64,000 nt of DNA from Dysgonomonadaceae bacterium PH5-43 (GTDB lineage Bacteria; Bacteroidota; Bacteroidia; Bacteroidales; Azobacteroidaceae), in assembly GCA_029916745.1 (NCBI GenBank), contig JARXWK010000016.1, positions 1-64,000 on the forward strand, read 5' to 3'. This document shows positions 9,648 to 20,651 of this stretch, in pieces. Position numbers and translations under genes: made by a program. The number at the start of each line of letters is the position of its first letter. Positions within the stretch are counted from its first letter, which is position 1. The notes under the pieces are model-generated. The model was not told the DNA's origin. It saw nothing but the letters and a program-made list of their open reading frames with translations, and ran no database searches.

Positions 9648-10013
9648 TTATAGCACTTCTGGCGCTAAAGAAACGATTTTCATATTCACAGCACGTAATT
9701 CACGAGCAACAGGCCCAAAAATACGACTACCTCTAATTTCACCTGCATTATTTAATAGCACACAAGCGTTATCATCGAAGCGGATATACGAACCATCGGC
9801 ACGACGTATTTCTTTTTTAGTACGTACTATAATTGCCTTAGACACGGCACCTTTTTTAACATCACTTGATGGAATAACTTGTTTTACAGCTACAACAATT
9901 ACATCACCAACAGAAGCATATCTTCTTCTTGTGCCTCCCAATACTCGAATACAAAGAACTTCTCTTGCTCCCGAGTTGTCTGCTACTTTAAGTCTAGATT
10001 CTTGTTGTATCAT
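9648..10013 (-). CDS. rplN: 50S ribosomal protein L14
   Basis: L14, 121 residues. It begins [20 protein letters not shown] and contains the conserved [20 protein letters not shown] and FGPVARELR. It forms part of the intersubunit bridge with 16S rRNA. It lies 2 bp after rpsQ. Confidence 0.98.
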   Translation of the reverse strand: MIQQESRLKVADNSGAREVLCIRVLGGTRRRYASVGDVIVVAVKQVIPSSDVKKGAVSKAIIVRTKKEIRRADGSYIRFDDNACVLLNNAGEIRGSRIFGPVARELRAVNMKIVSLAPEVL

Positions 10014-10015
10014 AA

Positions 10016-10273
10016 TTATTTAGCTTTTTCAATTATTTCCACTAATCTCCATCTCTTAGTTTTGCTCAAAGGACGAGTTTCCATAATTTTCACGGTATCA
10101 CCGATATTACATTCGTTTTTCTCGTCATGAGCATGGAATTTTTTCGTTTTATTAACGAATTTCCCATATAGAGGGTGCTTTTCTTTCCATTTCACAGCAA
10201 CAGTAATAGATTTCTCCATTTTATTACTGGAAACAACACCGATTCTTTCTTTTCTTAAATTTCTTGCTTCCAT
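10016..10273 (-). CDS. rpsQ: 30S ribosomal protein S17
   Basis: S17, an OB-fold 16S rRNA-binding protein of 85 residues. Signatures are [20 protein letters not shown] and the C-terminal [20 protein letters not shown]. It lies 8 bp after rpmC. Confidence 0.98.
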   Translation of the reverse strand: MEARNLRKERIGVVSSNKMEKSITVAVKWKEKHPLYGKFVNKTKKFHAHDEKNECNIGDTVKIMETRPLSKTKRWRLVEIIEKAK

Positions 10274-10281
10274 TATGTTGC

Positions 10282-10485
10282 TTATTTTTTGTTTTCGTCT
10301 AATTCTCTCTTGCGTAATTCTGTTTTCATACGCGCAATCTCTCTGCGTGATTTAGTAATCACTGCTGGACTATCTAAAGGAGAAATACTATGATTGATTT
10401 TCTTCTGCTCGTAAGCTTTAACTTCAACATCAACTCTCTCTTTCAATTCCTGAGTAGATAAATCTCTTATTTCTGCAATTTTCAT
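10282..10485 (-). CDS. rpmC: 50S ribosomal protein L29
   Basis: L29, a two-helix protein at the polypeptide exit tunnel, 67 residues. It begins [20 protein letters not shown] and ends with the helix [20 protein letters not shown]. It lies 10 bp after rplP. Confidence 0.97.
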   Translation of the reverse strand: MKIAEIRDLSTQELKERVDVEVKAYEQKKINHSISPLDSPAVITKSRREIARMKTELRKRELDENKK

Positions 10486-10495
10486 AACTAAATTA

Positions 10496-10930
10496 TTACA
10501 AAGTTTGATTGTTCATATCATAATCACGTCTTACGACAAACTTAGTTGTAACTGGAAGTTTTTGAGCAGCTAGTCTCAATGCTTCTTTTGCAACATCGAA
10601 TGGAACCCCTTCTATTTCGAAAAGAATTCTACCTGGAGTAACAGGAGCCACGAATCCTTCTGGAGCTCCTTTCCCTTTACCCATACGTACCTCTGCAGGT
10701 TTTTTAGTAATCGGTTTATCTGGGAATATTCTAACCCAAACTTGACCTTGACGTTGCATATAACGAGTTACAGCAATACGAGCAGCTTCAATCTGACGTC
10801 CTGTAATCCATTTTGATTGCAAAGTTTTTATACCAAAAGAACCGAATGCCAATTGACTACCTCTTTGGGCATTTCCTTTCATTCGACCTTTTTGAGATCT
10901 TCTGAATTTTGTTTTTTTCGGTTGTAACAT
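10496..10930 (-). CDS. rplP: 50S ribosomal protein L16
   Basis: L16, which helps organise the A-site tRNA region, 144 residues. Signatures are [20 protein letters not shown] and [20 protein letters not shown]. It follows rpsC by 66 bp of A/T-rich sequence. Confidence 0.98.
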   Translation of the reverse strand: MLQPKKTKFRRSQKGRMKGNAQRGSQLAFGSFGIKTLQSKWITGRQIEAARIAVTRYMQRQGQVWVRIFPDKPITKKPAEVRMGKGKGAPEGFVAPVTPGRILFEIEGVPFDVAKEALRLAAQKLPVTTKFVVRRDYDMNNQTL

Positions 10931-10996
10931 CTTTTTTGTTTAATCAATGATTAATAATTAATAAATTTAAAATGAGTAACGGTCATTTTATCATTA

Positions 10997-11725
10997 TTAT
11001 TTTTTGTCTCTAGGCGTTCTTTTTTTTCCTCCTCGTCCGCCTGCATTAAATCCACGACCTGAATCTTTTGCAACCGCAAATTGAGGAGAAAGATCTTTCC
11101 TTCCATACACCTCTCCTCTACATATCCACACTTTAACACCTAATAAACCTACTTTTGTTAAAGCTTCGGCTAAAGAATAATCTATATCAGCTCTTAGAGT
11201 ATGTAATGGAGTTCTACCTTCCTTATACATTTCAGAACGTGCCATTTCGGCTCCATTCAAACGACCAGAGATTTGCACTTTTATACCTTCTGCACCAGCT
11301 TTCATTGTAGCAGTTATTGCTGCTTTGATAGCACGACGGTATGCCATTTTACCTTCTAATTGACGAGCAATATTGTTAGCTACAATAGCTGCATCTAATT
11401 CAGGTTTTTTCACTTCGAAGATATTGATTTGAATTTCCTTATCGGTAATTTTCTTTAATTCTTCTTTTAGTTTATCTACTTCTTGACCACCTTTACCTAT
11501 TATAACACCCGGACGAGCACTACATACTGTAATAGTAACAAGTTTCAAAGTACGTTCAATAACAATACGAGATACACTTGCTTTAGCGAGACGGGCATTT
11601 AAGTATTTACGGATTTTGCTGTCTTCATACAAAGTATCACCATAATTATTGCCGCCATACCAGTTTGAGTCCCATCCTCTGATGATTCCCAAGCGATTAC
11701 TTATTGGATTTGTTTTTTGTCCCAT
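10997..11725 (-). CDS. rpsC: 30S ribosomal protein S3
   Basis: S3, part of the mRNA entry-tunnel helicase, 242 residues. It begins [20 protein letters not shown]. The KH domain contains [20 protein letters not shown], and the C-terminal domain has [20 protein letters not shown]. The tail is Gly/Arg/Lys-rich. It lies 7 bp after rplV. Confidence 0.98.
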   Translation of the reverse strand: MGQKTNPISNRLGIIRGWDSNWYGGNNYGDTLYEDSKIRKYLNARLAKASVSRIVIERTLKLVTITVCSARPGVIIGKGGQEVDKLKEELKKITDKEIQINIFEVKKPELDAAIVANNIARQLEGKMAYRRAIKAAITATMKAGAEGIKVQISGRLNGAEMARSEMYKEGRTPLHTLRADIDYSLAEALTKVGLLGVKVWICRGEVYGRKDLSPQFAVAKDSGRGFNAGGRGGKKRTPRDKK

Positions 11726-11732
11726 TTAGCAA

Positions 11733-12137
11733 TTATTTTTGTATTTCGTTTTTTGTATCTACAAATAAAGTCACGTGATTAGAACGCTTTCTGATTCTAT
11801 AAGCTCTACCCTGAGGAGCAGGACGCATTCTTTTCAAAATAGTTGCGGAATCCACGCTTATAGAAGTTATAAATAACTCTCCGTTTTCAGCTTGGCGACC
11901 GGTTTTTTCTTCCCAGTTGGCAATTGCCGATTTTAGCAATTTTTCAACTCTTGCAGAAGCTTCTTTGTTAGAGTATTTCAAAACTCCTAAAGCTTTGAAC
12001 ACCTCCATACCTCGAACCATATCCGCCACTAAGCGCATTTTTCGAGGAGAAGTAGGAACATTATTTAGCTTTGCAAAATACATGTCCTTTTGAGCTTCCT
12101 TCCTTTTTTCTGCTGATATTCTTTTTCTAGAACCCAT
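11733..12137 (-). CDS. rplV: 50S ribosomal protein L22
   Basis: L22, which lines the nascent-peptide tunnel, 134 residues. A short basic N-terminal extension precedes [18 protein letters not shown]. The beta-hairpin that reaches into the tunnel contains [20 protein letters not shown], where macrolide-resistance changes occur in other bacteria; no unusual change is evident here. It follows rpsS by 36 bp. Confidence 0.97.
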   Translation of the reverse strand: MGSRKRISAEKRKEAQKDMYFAKLNNVPTSPRKMRLVADMVRGMEVFKALGVLKYSNKEASARVEKLLKSAIANWEEKTGRQAENGELFITSISVDSATILKRMRPAPQGRAYRIRKRSNHVTLFVDTKNEIQK

Positions 12138-12173
12138 TTGTTTTTATTTTAATTTCATTGCTTGAATATCCTG

Positions 12174-12443
12174 TTATTTTTTCTTATTACCTGCATGGCC
12201 ACGGAACTGACGTGTAGGAGAAAATTCACCTAATTTATGTCCAACCATATTTTCAGTAATATAAACAGGAATAAATTTGTTACCATTGTGAACTGCAACT
12301 GTATGTCCCACGAAATCGGGAGATATCATTGAAGCTCTTGCCCATGTTTTAACGACAGTTTTTTTGCCGCTTTCATTCATATCAAGAATTTTCTTCTCTA
12401 ATTTGATGTTAATATAAGGGCCTTTTTTTAATGAACGACTCAT
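12174..12443 (-). CDS. rpsS: 30S ribosomal protein S19
   Basis: S19, a head protein partnering S13, 89 residues. It begins [20 protein letters not shown] and contains [20 protein letters not shown] and the C-terminal [14 protein letters not shown]. It lies 22 bp after rplB. Confidence 0.98.
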   Translation of the reverse strand: MSRSLKKGPYINIKLEKKILDMNESGKKTVVKTWARASMISPDFVGHTVAVHNGNKFIPVYITENMVGHKLGEFSPTRQFRGHAGNKKK

Positions 12444-12465
12444 AATCTATTCTTATTTAATCAGG

Positions 12466-13290
12466 TTATTTTTTTCTTCTTTCTACAATATACTTAGAAG
12501 AATGTTTCTTAGGTGCTCTTGTTTTCAAGCCCTTAGCGTACAATCCTTTGCGAGATCTTGGATGTCCTCCTGAAGCGCGGCCTTCACCACCACCCATTGG
12601 GTGATCCACAGGGTTCATTACCACACCACGTACACGTGGACGACGTCCCAACCATCTTGTTCTTCCCGCTTTACCTGATCTTTCCAAAGCATGATCTGAG
12701 TTTCCAACACTACCAATAGTAGCTTTACAAGCTGAAAGTATTTTACGAGTTTCACCTGAAGGCATTTTAAGAATAACATAACTACCTTCACGAGATACCA
12801 ACTGAGCGAAAGCTCCAGCAGAACGAACCATTTTAGCTCCTTGTCCTGGACGCAATTCTACGTTGTGAATCACTGTACCTAAAGGAATATTAGCCAAAGG
12901 AAGAGCGTTTCCAACTTCGGGAGCTGCCTCTGTACCCGACATCACTGTTTGATTAATCTCCAATCCATCAGGAGCAATGATATACGTTTTAGCTCCATCA
13001 GCATAATACAACAAAGCAATACGAGCCGAACGATTAGGGTCGTACTCTATTGTTTTTACTGTTGCAGGAATACCATCTTTGTTTCTCTTGAAATCGATAA
13101 TTCTATACTTACGTTTGTGTCCTCCACCTACATTGCGTATAGTCATTTTACCTTCAGCATTACGACCTCCGGATTTTTTTGTACCGTAAACAAGAGATTT
13201 CTCTGGTACACTAGCAGTGATTTCACTAAATGTACCAATAATCTTGTGTCTTTGCCCCGGTGTTGTGGGCTTTAATTTACGAATTCCCAT
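12466..13290 (-). CDS. rplB: 50S ribosomal protein L2
   Basis: L2, needed for subunit association and peptidyl-transferase activity, 274 residues. Signatures are [18 protein letters not shown] near the N-terminus, [20 protein letters not shown] and the C-terminal [20 protein letters not shown] with the functionally important His. It follows rplW by 67 bp containing a repeat-like hairpin. Confidence 0.99.
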   Translation of the reverse strand: MGIRKLKPTTPGQRHKIIGTFSEITASVPEKSLVYGTKKSGGRNAEGKMTIRNVGGGHKRKYRIIDFKRNKDGIPATVKTIEYDPNRSARIALLYYADGAKTYIIAPDGLEINQTVMSGTEAAPEVGNALPLANIPLGTVIHNVELRPGQGAKMVRSAGAFAQLVSREGSYVILKMPSGETRKILSACKATIGSVGNSDHALERSGKAGRTRWLGRRPRVRGVVMNPVDHPMGGGEGRASGGHPRSRKGLYAKGLKTRAPKKHSSKYIVERRKK

Positions 13291-13302
13291 TATTTATTTT
13301 AA

Positions 13303-13347
13303 GTTTTAAGCTTTAAGCTATAAGTTTTTCAACTTACAACTTAAAAC
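13303..13347. repeat. imperfect inverted repeat in the rplW-rplB gap
   Basis: GTTTTAAG (13303-13310) and CTTAAAAC (13340-13347) pair across an A/T-rich centre that itself repeats TTTAAGCT-like and AAGTT-like words. Similar GTTAAAAGTTAA-type filler occurs near 49,870-49,905 and 60,775-60,812. No function can be read from the sequence. Confidence 0.4.
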
Positions 13348-13357
13348 CTTTCATTTT

Positions 13358-13651
13358 TTAGATATTACTAAAGAAATCAATTGTATCTCCCTCTTTCAAT
13401 GTTACTATTGCTTTTTTGAAAGAAGCTTCTTTTCCACTAACAACTCCTGATTTTGTGTATCTCGACTTTCTTTTTCCGTCGTAATTCATTGTATTTACTT
13501 TTACAACTGTTACTCCGTAAAGTTCTTCGATAGCTGCTTTTATCTCTAACTTGTTTGCATCAGGAGAAACACGGAAACCAACACGATTAGCCATTTTGTC
13601 TGTAATCATTGTTTGTTTCTCTGTTACAATAGGTTTAATAATTATTCCCAT
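13358..13651 (-). CDS. rplW: 50S ribosomal protein L23
   Basis: L23, the docking site at the tunnel exit for SRP and trigger factor, 97 residues. It begins MGIIIKPIVTEKQTMITDKM, with VSPDANKLEIKAAIEELYGV and VNTMNYDGKRKSRYTKSG following. It lies 18 bp after rplD. Confidence 0.97.
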   Translation of the reverse strand: MGIIIKPIVTEKQTMITDKMANRVGFRVSPDANKLEIKAAIEELYGVTVVKVNTMNYDGKRKSRYTKSGVVSGKEASFKKAIVTLKEGDTIDFFSNI

Positions 13652-13669
13652 GATTTATCCTCCTTATTA

Positions 13670-14290
13670 TTAAAAGTTATTCATAGCAGTTAGCGAACTT
13701 TCCAACAATACCAAATGACCTGCATTCATCACTTTATATGTGTTCAATTCAGAAACTGTTATAACACTTGCCTTTTGCAAATTGCGAGCCGACAAGAAAA
13801 TATTATTATTATTCTCTGGAACAACTAATAAAAGTTTTTTGCCATCTAAATTTAAGTTTTTAGATAGAGTTACAAATTCTTTAGTTTTAGGTGTTTCAAA
13901 GTTAAAATCTTCAATCACGATAAGAGCTTCTTCACGCACTTTGTACGACAAAGCAGATTTACGAGCTAAAGATTTTTCTTTTTTATTTAGTTTAAAACCG
14001 TAATCTCTTGGTTGTGGACCAAAAACACGAGCTCCGCCTCTTAATAGAGGTGAGTTAATATCTCCACGACGAGCTCCGCCGCCGCCTTTTTGACGTCCTA
14101 ACTTACGAGTACTTCCTGAAATTTCATTTCTTTCTTTAGACTTAGCTGTTCCTTGACGTTTGTTTGCCAAATATTGCTTTACATCTAAATAGATTACATG
14201 ATCATTCGGTTCAATTCCAAAAACGCCTTCTTTAAGATTCACCTTTCTACCGGTATCTTCTCCTTTAATGTTGTATACACTTACTTCCAT
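13670..14290 (-). CDS. rplD: 50S ribosomal protein L4
   Basis: L4, 206 residues, with a loop reaching into the exit tunnel ([20 protein letters not shown] near residue 60). In E. coli L4 also represses the S10 operon; whether it does so here cannot be seen. Its ATG shares one base with the rplC stop (14290), consistent with coupling. Confidence 0.98.
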   Translation of the reverse strand: MEVSVYNIKGEDTGRKVNLKEGVFGIEPNDHVIYLDVKQYLANKRQGTAKSKERNEISGSTRKLGRQKGGGGARRGDINSPLLRGGARVFGPQPRDYGFKLNKKEKSLARKSALSYKVREEALIVIEDFNFETPKTKEFVTLSKNLNLDGKKLLLVVPENNNNIFLSARNLQKASVITVSELNTYKVMNAGHLVLLESSLTAMNNF

Positions 14291-14925
14291 TACTTCTGAA
14301 TTACTACGATTGAACCTTTTGCTCCGGGCACAGAACCTTTTACTAACATCAAGTTATGTTCCGGAATTAATTTAATCACTTCAAGGTTTTGTACGGTCAC
14401 TCTTTCATTTCCCATTTGACCTCCCATACGAGTACCTTTGAATACTTTAGCAGGGTAAGAACAAGCTCCGATAGAACCTGGGTGACGTTGACGGTCACTT
14501 TGTCCTAATGTTGCCTCTCCTACTCCTCGGAATCCATGACGTTTAACAACGCCTTGAAATCCTTTACCTTTAGACTGACCAATCACGTCAACATATATTT
14601 CTCCATCGAAATAGTCAACTGTGATCACATCTCCTTGTTTGTACTCTCCATTGTTTTCTTTGTACAAACCTTGTTCTTTGAACTCAACCAAGTGTCTCTT
14701 TGGTGTTACTCCTGCTTTTTTGAAGTGTCCCATCTCAGGCTTAGTAGTATGCTTCTCCTTTTTGTCCTGAAATCCTAATTGAACCGCTTCATAACCATCA
14801 TTTTCGATAGTTTTAACTTGAGTAACCACACAAGGACCTACTTCAATAACAGTGCATGGAAGATTTTTTCCATCGGCACCAAAAACGGAAGTCATTCCGA
14901 TTTTCTTTCCAATTAATCCTGGCAT
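14290..14925 (-). CDS. rplC: 50S ribosomal protein L3
   Basis: L3, one of the first proteins to bind 23S rRNA, 211 residues. It begins [20 protein letters not shown], and the peptidyl-transferase-proximal loop [20 protein letters not shown] is intact. It follows rpsJ by 62 bp and overlaps rplD by one base. Confidence 0.98.
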   Translation of the reverse strand: MPGLIGKKIGMTSVFGADGKNLPCTVIEVGPCVVTQVKTIENDGYEAVQLGFQDKKEKHTTKPEMGHFKKAGVTPKRHLVEFKEQGLYKENNGEYKQGDVITVDYFDGEIYVDVIGQSKGKGFQGVVKRHGFRGVGEATLGQSDRQRHPGSIGACSYPAKVFKGTRMGGQMGNERVTVQNLEVIKLIPEHNLMLVKGSVPGAKGSIVVIQK

Positions 14926-14987
14926 TTCTCTTTTTTAATTAATGACTCTCCTGCTATTTCAAGAATAGCGCGGGTTTTCTATTTATT

Positions 14988-15302
14988 CTATACTTTAATT
15001 TCTACTTCAACTCCACTAGGCAAATCTAATTTCATCAATGCGTCTACTGTTTTAGTTGTAGATGTATAGATGTCAATTAAACGTTTATAAGAAGACAACT
15101 CGAATTGTTCACGAGATTTCTTATTTACGAAAGTTGCTCTATTTACAGTAAAAATACGTTTATGTGTTGGTAATGGAATAGGTCCACTAACAAAATCAGC
15201 CGTCCCTTTTACTGTTTTAACAATTTTCTCAGCAGATTTGTCTACCAAGTTGTAGTCGTAAGACTTTAATTTAATTCTAATTTTTTGGCTCGAATTATTC
15301 AT
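14988..15302 (-). CDS. rpsJ: 30S ribosomal protein S10
   Basis: S10, also called NusE in antitermination, 104 residues from [20 protein letters not shown]. An upstream in-frame ATG would add 17 residues not found in S10, so the start at 15302 is chosen. The segment [20 protein letters not shown], with the tetracycline- and tigecycline-relevant loop, is of normal form. It heads the S10 operon behind its own promoter. Confidence 0.96.
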   Translation of the reverse strand: MNNSSQKIRIKLKSYDYNLVDKSAEKIVKTVKGTADFVSGPIPLPTHKRIFTVNRATFVNKKSREQFELSSYKRLIDIYTSTTKTVDALMKLDLPSGVEVEIKV

Positions 15303-15399
15303 TATTTTTATTTTTTTAGGCAAAGAGGAAAGAGCCATTTCCTCCCTCTTCACCTTTATTTATTAGTTATCTTTATTAAAGATTAGCGTAATTAGCGCG

Positions 15400-15429
15400 C
15401 AAAGATACAAAAATAATCTTATTTAACAA
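15400..15429 (-). promoter_or_regulatory. promoter for the S10 operon
   Basis: TTG (15427-15429), a 19-bp spacer and TATCTTTG (15400-15407) on the minus strand match the Bacteroidota sigma-ABfr consensus. It sits immediately after the fusA stop, so S10-spc-alpha genes can be transcribed separately from the str operon. Confidence 0.75.
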
Positions 15430-15430
15430 A

Positions 15431-17560
15431 TTATTTTATTAAATCTACACGACCTTGCACTTCTGTCAACACAGCTTTTGCCACATTACCAGAAACTTCA
15501 TCATAATGAGAGAAAGTCATTGTGCTTGTTGCACGACCCGAAGTTATTGTACGAAGCGCTGTTACATAACCAAACATTTCAGAAAGTGGAGCTTTAGCTT
15601 TCACTATTCTTGCTCCAGTACGGCTTGTGTCCATACCTTCTACTTGTCCACGACGTTTGTTTAAGTCACCAATAACATCACCCATACTTTCTTCTGGAGT
15701 GATAACCTCGATCTTCATTATAGGCTCTTTCAATATAGGACCTGCTTTCTCTGCTGCACTTTTGAATGCTTGAATAGCACAAATTTCAAAAGACAATTGG
15801 TCAGAGTCTACTGGGTGATAAGAACCATCTATTACCGTTACCTTTAATTTATCCAAAGCATAGCCCGCCAACACACCATTTTTCATAGCACGAGTAAAAC
15901 CTTTTTGGATAGAAGGAATATATTCCTTAGGAATATTACCACCTTTAACTTCGTCTACAAATTGCAATTCGCCTTCAAAATCAGCATCAGCTGGCTCTAC
16001 ACGAACTATCATATCAGCAAATTTACCACGACCACCTGTTTGTTTTTTGTAAGTTTCGCGTAATTCAACAGACTTAGTTATTGCTTCTTTGTAAGAAACC
16101 TGAGGACGACCTTGATTACACTCAACCTTAAACTCACGTCTTAAACGGTCAATAATAATTTCAAGGTGAAGTTCTCCCATACCTGAGATAACTGTCTGAC
16201 CTGAATCCTCGTCCGTTTTAACAGTAAAGGTTGGATCCTCTTCTGCTAATTTAGAAAGACCAAGACCTAATTTATCTAAATCTTTTTGAGTTTTAGGCTC
16301 TACCGCAATACCGATCACAGGATCTGGGAAGTCCATAGACTCCAATACTATTGGATGATTTTCATCACACAATGTATCACCTGTACGAATATCTTTGAAT
16401 CCAACTCCTGCACCTATATCTCCACAAGTTATATATTCTTTAGGATTTTGTTTATTTGAGTGCATTTGAAACAAGCGAGATATACGTTCTTTTTTACCAG
16501 AACGAGTATTATAAACGTACGAACCCGCAGTTAATTCTCCTGAATAAACACGGAAGAAACACAAGCGACCCACATAAGGGTCAGTCGCAATCTTAAATGC
16601 CAAAGCACACAAAGGTTCTTCAGTACTTGGCTTACGTACTAATACTTTTTCAGGATCACTTGGATCTGTTCCCTCTATCGCTTCTGTATCCGCTGGACTT
16701 GGAAGATAAGCACAAGCAGCATTCAATAAAGGCTGAACACCCTTATTTTTGAAAGAAGAACCACAAATCATAGGATTAATTTGCATTGCCAATGTTCCTT
16801 TACGTATAGCAGCTCTAATTTCATCTTCTGTAATAGTAGAAGGATCGTCGAAATACTTCTCCATGATAGCATCATCAACTTCAGCTAACGTTTCAAGCAT
16901 TTTATCTCTCCATTCTTCTGCTTCAGCTTGAAGCTCTGCTGGGATTGCCTCTTCCGTATAATCAGCACCCATAGCTTCGTCGTGCCAGAATAAAGCTTTC
17001 ATTGTAACCAAATCCACAACTCCTCTGAACTTTTCTTCAGCTCCAATAGGAATTTGTATAGGACAAGGATTAGCACCTAAAACATCTTTTACCTGTCTTA
17101 CCACTTCGAAGAAATTAGCACCCGAACGGTCCATTTTATTTACATAACCGATACGAGGCACTAAATATTTATCAGCTTGACGCCAAACTGTTTCCGACTG
17201 AGGTTCAACTCCACCTACAGCACAGAAAGCAGCAACAGCTCCATCAAGGATACGCAACGAACGCTCTACCTCTACAGTAAAGTCAACGTGTCCTGGAGTG
17301 TCAATCAAGTTAATCTTATAAGTATCATTATTATATTTCCAATTCGCTGTTGTTGCCGCAGACGTGATAGTAATACCACGTTCTTGCTCTTGCTCCATCC
17401 AGTCCATTGTAGCAGCTCCATCATGCACTTCTCCAATTTTATGGGTTAACCCTGTATAAAAAAGAATACGTTCCGATGTAGTTGTTTTCCCTGCATCAAT
17501 GTGAGCCATAATGCCGAGATTACGTGTATATTTCAGTTGTTGATCTGAACCTTTTGCCAT
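15431..17560 (-). CDS. fusA: elongation factor G
   Basis: Translocation GTPase EF-G, 709 residues. The G domain has G1 [15 protein letters not shown] near residue 19, G2 region [10 protein letters not shown]3 DTPGHVDFT and G4 [10 protein letters not shown]. Domains III-V follow, including [20 protein letters not shown] and the C-terminal [20 protein letters not shown]. It follows rpsG by 20 bp in the str operon. No EF-Tu gene is adjacent, unlike in E. coli. Confidence 0.99.
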   Translation of the reverse strand: MAKGSDQQLKYTRNLGIMAHIDAGKTTTSERILFYTGLTHKIGEVHDGAATMDWMEQEQERGITITSAATTANWKYNNDTYKINLIDTPGHVDFTVEVERSLRILDGAVAAFCAVGGVEPQSETVWRQADKYLVPRIGYVNKMDRSGANFFEVVRQVKDVLGANPCPIQIPIGAEEKFRGVVDLVTMKALFWHDEAMGADYTEEAIPAELQAEAEEWRDKMLETLAEVDDAIMEKYFDDPSTITEDEIRAAIRKGTLAMQINPMICGSSFKNKGVQPLLNAACAYLPSPADTEAIEGTDPSDPEKVLVRKPSTEEPLCALAFKIATDPYVGRLCFFRVYSGELTAGSYVYNTRSGKKERISRLFQMHSNKQNPKEYITCGDIGAGVGFKDIRTGDTLCDENHPIVLESMDFPDPVIGIAVEPKTQKDLDKLGLGLSKLAEEDPTFTVKTDEDSGQTVISGMGELHLEIIIDRLRREFKVECNQGRPQVSYKEAITKSVELRETYKKQTGGRGKFADMIVRVEPADADFEGELQFVDEVKGGNIPKEYIPSIQKGFTRAMKNGVLAGYALDKLKVTVIDGSYHPVDSDQLSFEICAIQAFKSAAEKAGPILKEPIMKIEVITPEESMGDVIGDLNKRRGQVEGMDTSRTGARIVKAKAPLSEMFGYVTALRTITSGRATSTMTFSHYDEVSGNVAKAVLTEVQGRVDLIK

Positions 17561-17580
17561 TGTTTTCTGCTTATTTAATA

Positions 17581-18057
17581 TTAAAATCTAAAATGAGCGA
17601 ATGCTCTGTTGGCTTCTGCCATTCTGTGCATATCTTCTTTTCTCTTATACGCACCACCTTGATTATTGAAAGCATCAACAATTTCAGCAGATAGTTTATC
17701 AGCCATAGATCTTCCTCCTCTTTTACGAGAGAATAAAATCATATTTTTCATTGAAACTGACTCTTTACGATCAGGGCGAATTTCTGTAGGCACTTGGAAT
17801 GTAGCACCACCAATACGGCGCGATTTAACTTCAACAAGCGGAGTAATGTTATCTAATGCTTGTTTCCAAATTTCAAGAGGAGTTTTTTCTTCATTAGGCA
17901 ATTTATCTTTCACTTTATCCAAAGCCGTATAGAAGATGTCGTAGGCAATACTTTTTTTGCCATCGTACATTAAGTGGTTAACGAATTTCGTCACCTTTTT
18001 GTCACCAAACACTGGATCAGGTAATACCTGTCTTTTTTTGGGTTTTGTCTTTCTCAT
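17581..18057 (-). CDS. rpsG: 30S ribosomal protein S7
   Basis: S7, which nucleates the 30S head, 158 residues. Signatures are [20 protein letters not shown] near the N-terminus and [20 protein letters not shown]. The C-terminal [11 protein letters not shown] is intact. A 217-bp gap separates it from rpsL. Confidence 0.98.
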   Translation of the reverse strand: MRKTKPKKRQVLPDPVFGDKKVTKFVNHLMYDGKKSIAYDIFYTALDKVKDKLPNEEKTPLEIWKQALDNITPLVEVKSRRIGGATFQVPTEIRPDRKESVSMKNMILFSRKRGGRSMADKLSAEIVDAFNNQGGAYKRKEDMHRMAEANRAFAHFRF

Positions 18058-18274
18058 TTTACTAAAAAATTGCGTTCTTGTTCTTGGTTGCCGATTATGT
18101 CTTCAAAAGATCCCTCCGAATCTATTTACTCAACCTATATTTGATTAATAACGATAATCAATAATGAATGATCACTCATTCGATTAGTAATTCTCTTTTA
18201 TCAATTTATATCTTGCTTTCCAAAAAACTCAAACCGTTTTAAACTTGATTTAATTCTCGATTTGAAGCTAATAA
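18058..18274. other. rpsL-rpsG gap, 217 bp
   Basis: This gap is long for a str operon and A/T-rich. The only structure noted is a short inverted repeat, GAATGA-TCAC-TCATTC, near 18,161-18,176. No promoter of the TTG/TAnnTTTG type and no reading frame were found. Confidence 0.5.
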
Positions 18275-18658
18275 TTATTTCTTAGCTGCTTTAGGACGTT
18301 TCGCTCCGTATTTTGAACGACGTTGAGTACGACCGTTAACACCGGCAGTATCCAAAGTTCCTCTAACTACGTGATAACGAACACCTGGAAGGTCTTTCAC
18401 ACGACCACCTCTTACTAACACAATAGAGTGCTCTTGCAAATTGTGTCCTTCTCCAGGTATATAAGCGTTAACTTCTTTTCCACTGGTTAAACGAACACGA
18501 GCAACCTTACGCATTGCAGAGTTAGGTTTCTTTGGTGTTGTAGTATAAACTCTCACACAAACGCCACGTCTTTGTGGACAAGCGTCTAACGCTGGAGATT
18601 TTCCTTTTTCAACCAAAGTTGCCCTTCCTTTTCTTACTAATTGTTGAATTGTAGGCAT
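18275..18658 (-). CDS. rpsL: 30S ribosomal protein S12
   Basis: S12, a decoding-centre fidelity protein, 127 residues. The conserved loops [18 protein letters not shown] and [18 protein letters not shown] are intact. Lys is present at both positions where substitutions cause streptomycin resistance in E. coli, so the ribosome looks wild type. It is the first gene of the str operon, behind two promoters. Confidence 0.98.
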   Translation of the reverse strand: MPTIQQLVRKGRATLVEKGKSPALDACPQRRGVCVRVYTTTPKKPNSAMRKVARVRLTSGKEVNAYIPGEGHNLQEHSIVLVRGGRVKDLPGVRYHVVRGTLDTAGVNGRTQRRSKYGAKRPKAAKK

Positions 18659-18711
18659 TTCTAAATGTTTAATTAATTCTCTTTGTTATTAAAATTCAAT
18701 ATTTCAAGGTG

Positions 18712-18741
18712 CAAAAATACGGATAATTATTGAAAACCCAA
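18712..18741 (-). promoter_or_regulatory. proximal rpsL promoter
   Basis: TTG (18739-18741), 19 bp, then TATTTTTG (18712-18719) on the minus strand match the Bacteroidota -33/-7 consensus. The predicted start is about 50 bp before the rpsL ATG. Confidence 0.7.
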
Positions 18742-18785
18742 TGAGTTATCAAATAATTTTGCCTTTTTCTTGCGCCAAAACGCTG

Positions 18786-18816
18786 CAAAGGTAGCATTTT
18801 CCACTCAAACGAACAA
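18786..18816 (-). promoter_or_regulatory. distal rpsL promoter
   Basis: TTG (18814-18816), 20 bp, then TACCTTTG (18786-18793) on the minus strand. This is a second full match to the Bacteroidota consensus, 74 bp upstream of the proximal one, so the str operon appears to have tandem promoters. Confidence 0.7.
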
Positions 18817-18853
18817 GTTTTTCATCAATTGTTTAATAAATTCTACAATAATA

Positions 18854-18898
18854 GAAAAGTATAAAGGCAAGCCTTTTACGCCTGCCTTTATACTTTTC
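18854..18898 (-). terminator. strong terminator after the TPR gene
   Basis: A perfect 16-bp inverted repeat, from GAAAAGTATAAAGGCA to its complement, encloses a 13-nt loop. On the minus strand the stem ends in a T-run. It closes the exbB-tonB-TPR operon and insulates it from the str promoters just downstream. Confidence 0.85.
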
Positions 18899-18945
18899 CA
18901 CTAACCACAAATAACCCTAAAGCTATTAGGCTGCAAAGTCAATAA

Positions 18946-20625
18946 TCATAAAGTTTTAAGATACTCTACTACATCTCTCACATCCTGATCATTGGGAGCT
19001 ATTTCTAATACTTTATTATAAGATTCAATTGCCTTAGGATAGTCCTTTTGAGCAAAATAGAAAGAAGCAGTGTAACGATATATCATTAAAATATCACTAT
19101 TTCTCTTTCCATTTTCGTTATCAGCCAACATCTTCTCAAGTGCTATGTTGTAAGGAGCTAAAGCCTCACCTGTTATTTCTGCACCTTCAGTTTGAGCAAT
19201 AAGATCTAAGAACGATAGTATATGACCTTTCCACAAATATCCTAAATGAGAATTACTATCGCGTTCGATTACTGTATCAAAAGCTTCAACACCTTGTCTA
19301 ACAAAAGTAGCAAACTCTTCATTACCTTTAGCTGTTTCTTCTGGAGTTCTTGTTGCCTGAAGATAATCTGGTGTTAAATATTTAGATGCTGCATAATAAT
19401 TATCTCGTCCGTAAGTATAGTAATCAAAGATTGAAGTATTTTCTTCAAGTTCAAAATATTTTTTATACTGCTCTACTGCTTTTGTATAATCTCTCAATCC
19501 CTCATAAGCCGTAGCCATTTCTTTATAAACTTCTGCCTTTGCTGTGTCTAAAGCTGCAGCTTTTTCAAATGCAGCAATAGCATCTTCCTGTCTCTTTACC
19601 TTTAGAAGTAAACGTCCGTAAGTTACATAATCCAAATAGATATATTGGTCTACTGGAGTTTTTGCAAAAAACTCTTCCATTTGCTGTACCCCTAATTCAT
19701 AGTTTTCTAATTTAAAACTATTGTAAGCACGCAAACGATACATAACCACATTATTTACATCTATAGAAAGAACATAATTTATTTCACTTAATGATTTTTC
19801 GAATTGATCGGTAAAATAAAGTAACTGAGCATATCTTTCGTGCTGAACTAAAGGCAGACCAGGAATATCAATAATTTTCTCATAAGCACTCAACGCCTTT
19901 GAGTATTTACTTTGATTACGATTAATATCTCCCATTAAAGCATAAGCTGGAATATAATCAGGATCAATTTCTGTCGCTTTATCTAAATATTCTAACGATA
20001 AAGTTCGATTTGCATTTTGAAATAACTTAGCCAACTTAAATTTAATCAATTTATTATTAGGCTCCATTTCTTCTGCATTTTTGTAAGCACGAGAAGCTTC
20101 TCCTAATTTATCTTGAGCCTTAAGCACATCTCCTTCCACAAGGAAAGCTCCAATATATTTTTTATTTGCTTTTTTTGCTCTTTTAATAGCGTCATTCGCT
20201 TGAGGATACATATTAAAAGCAGCATAACTTTCAGCTACCGCAGTTGGGATAGAGGCATCTTTTTTAGACATTTTCTCTGCACTTTTGAAAATATCATCTG
20301 CCTCTTTGATATCACCCTTAGACAAAGCAATAAGACCGTTTCCCACATAACCTAAAGCATAATTAGCATCAACTTCGATTGCTTTAGCAAAGTAATAAGA
20401 TGCCGAATCTGTTTTTTGCAACTCATAATACGCTTGTCCTAAATAATAATAATTCTCTGCCAAATCTTCACCTGTAAGGTTATTATTACTTAAGAAAAAA
20501 AACTTCGCTGCATCATAAAAGCCTGCTCTGTAGAGGTCAATTCCTCTTTCATTGTTTGCTGCACAAACTCCGGCTATTGAGATAAGCACGAACGCAAACA
20601 AACCTAAAAATCTTTTTTTATTCAT
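18946..20625 (-). CDS. secreted tetratricopeptide-repeat protein
   Basis: A 559-residue protein with an N-terminal signal peptide (MNKKRFLGLFAFVLISIAGV, cleavage near AANNE) and then mostly TPR units, such as ENYYYLGQAYYELQKTDSAS and YKEMATAYEGLRDYTKAVEQ. No catalytic domain is visible. It is probably a periplasmic scaffold. It is the last gene of the exbB-exbD-exbD-tonB operon, 26 bp after the PstS-like gene, so a role in assembling or regulating TonB-dependent uptake is plausible but unproven. Confidence 0.85.
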   Translation of the reverse strand: MNKKRFLGLFAFVLISIAGVCAANNERGIDLYRAGFYDAAKFFFLSNNNLTGEDLAENYYYLGQAYYELQKTDSASYYFAKAIEVDANYALGYVGNGLIALSKGDIKEADDIFKSAEKMSKKDASIPTAVAESYAAFNMYPQANDAIKRAKKANKKYIGAFLVEGDVLKAQDKLGEASRAYKNAEEMEPNNKLIKFKLAKLFQNANRTLSLEYLDKATEIDPDYIPAYALMGDINRNQSKYSKALSAYEKIIDIPGLPLVQHERYAQLLYFTDQFEKSLSEINYVLSIDVNNVVMYRLRAYNSFKLENYELGVQQMEEFFAKTPVDQYIYLDYVTYGRLLLKVKRQEDAIAAFEKAAALDTAKAEVYKEMATAYEGLRDYTKAVEQYKKYFELEENTSIFDYYTYGRDNYYAASKYLTPDYLQATRTPEETAKGNEEFATFVRQGVEAFDTVIERDSNSHLGYLWKGHILSFLDLIAQTEGAEITGEALAPYNIALEKMLADNENGKRNSDILMIYRYTASFYFAQKDYPKAIESYNKVLEIAPNDQDVRDVVEYLKTL

Positions 20626-20651
20626 CTTGCAATTTATTTAGTTTATATATT

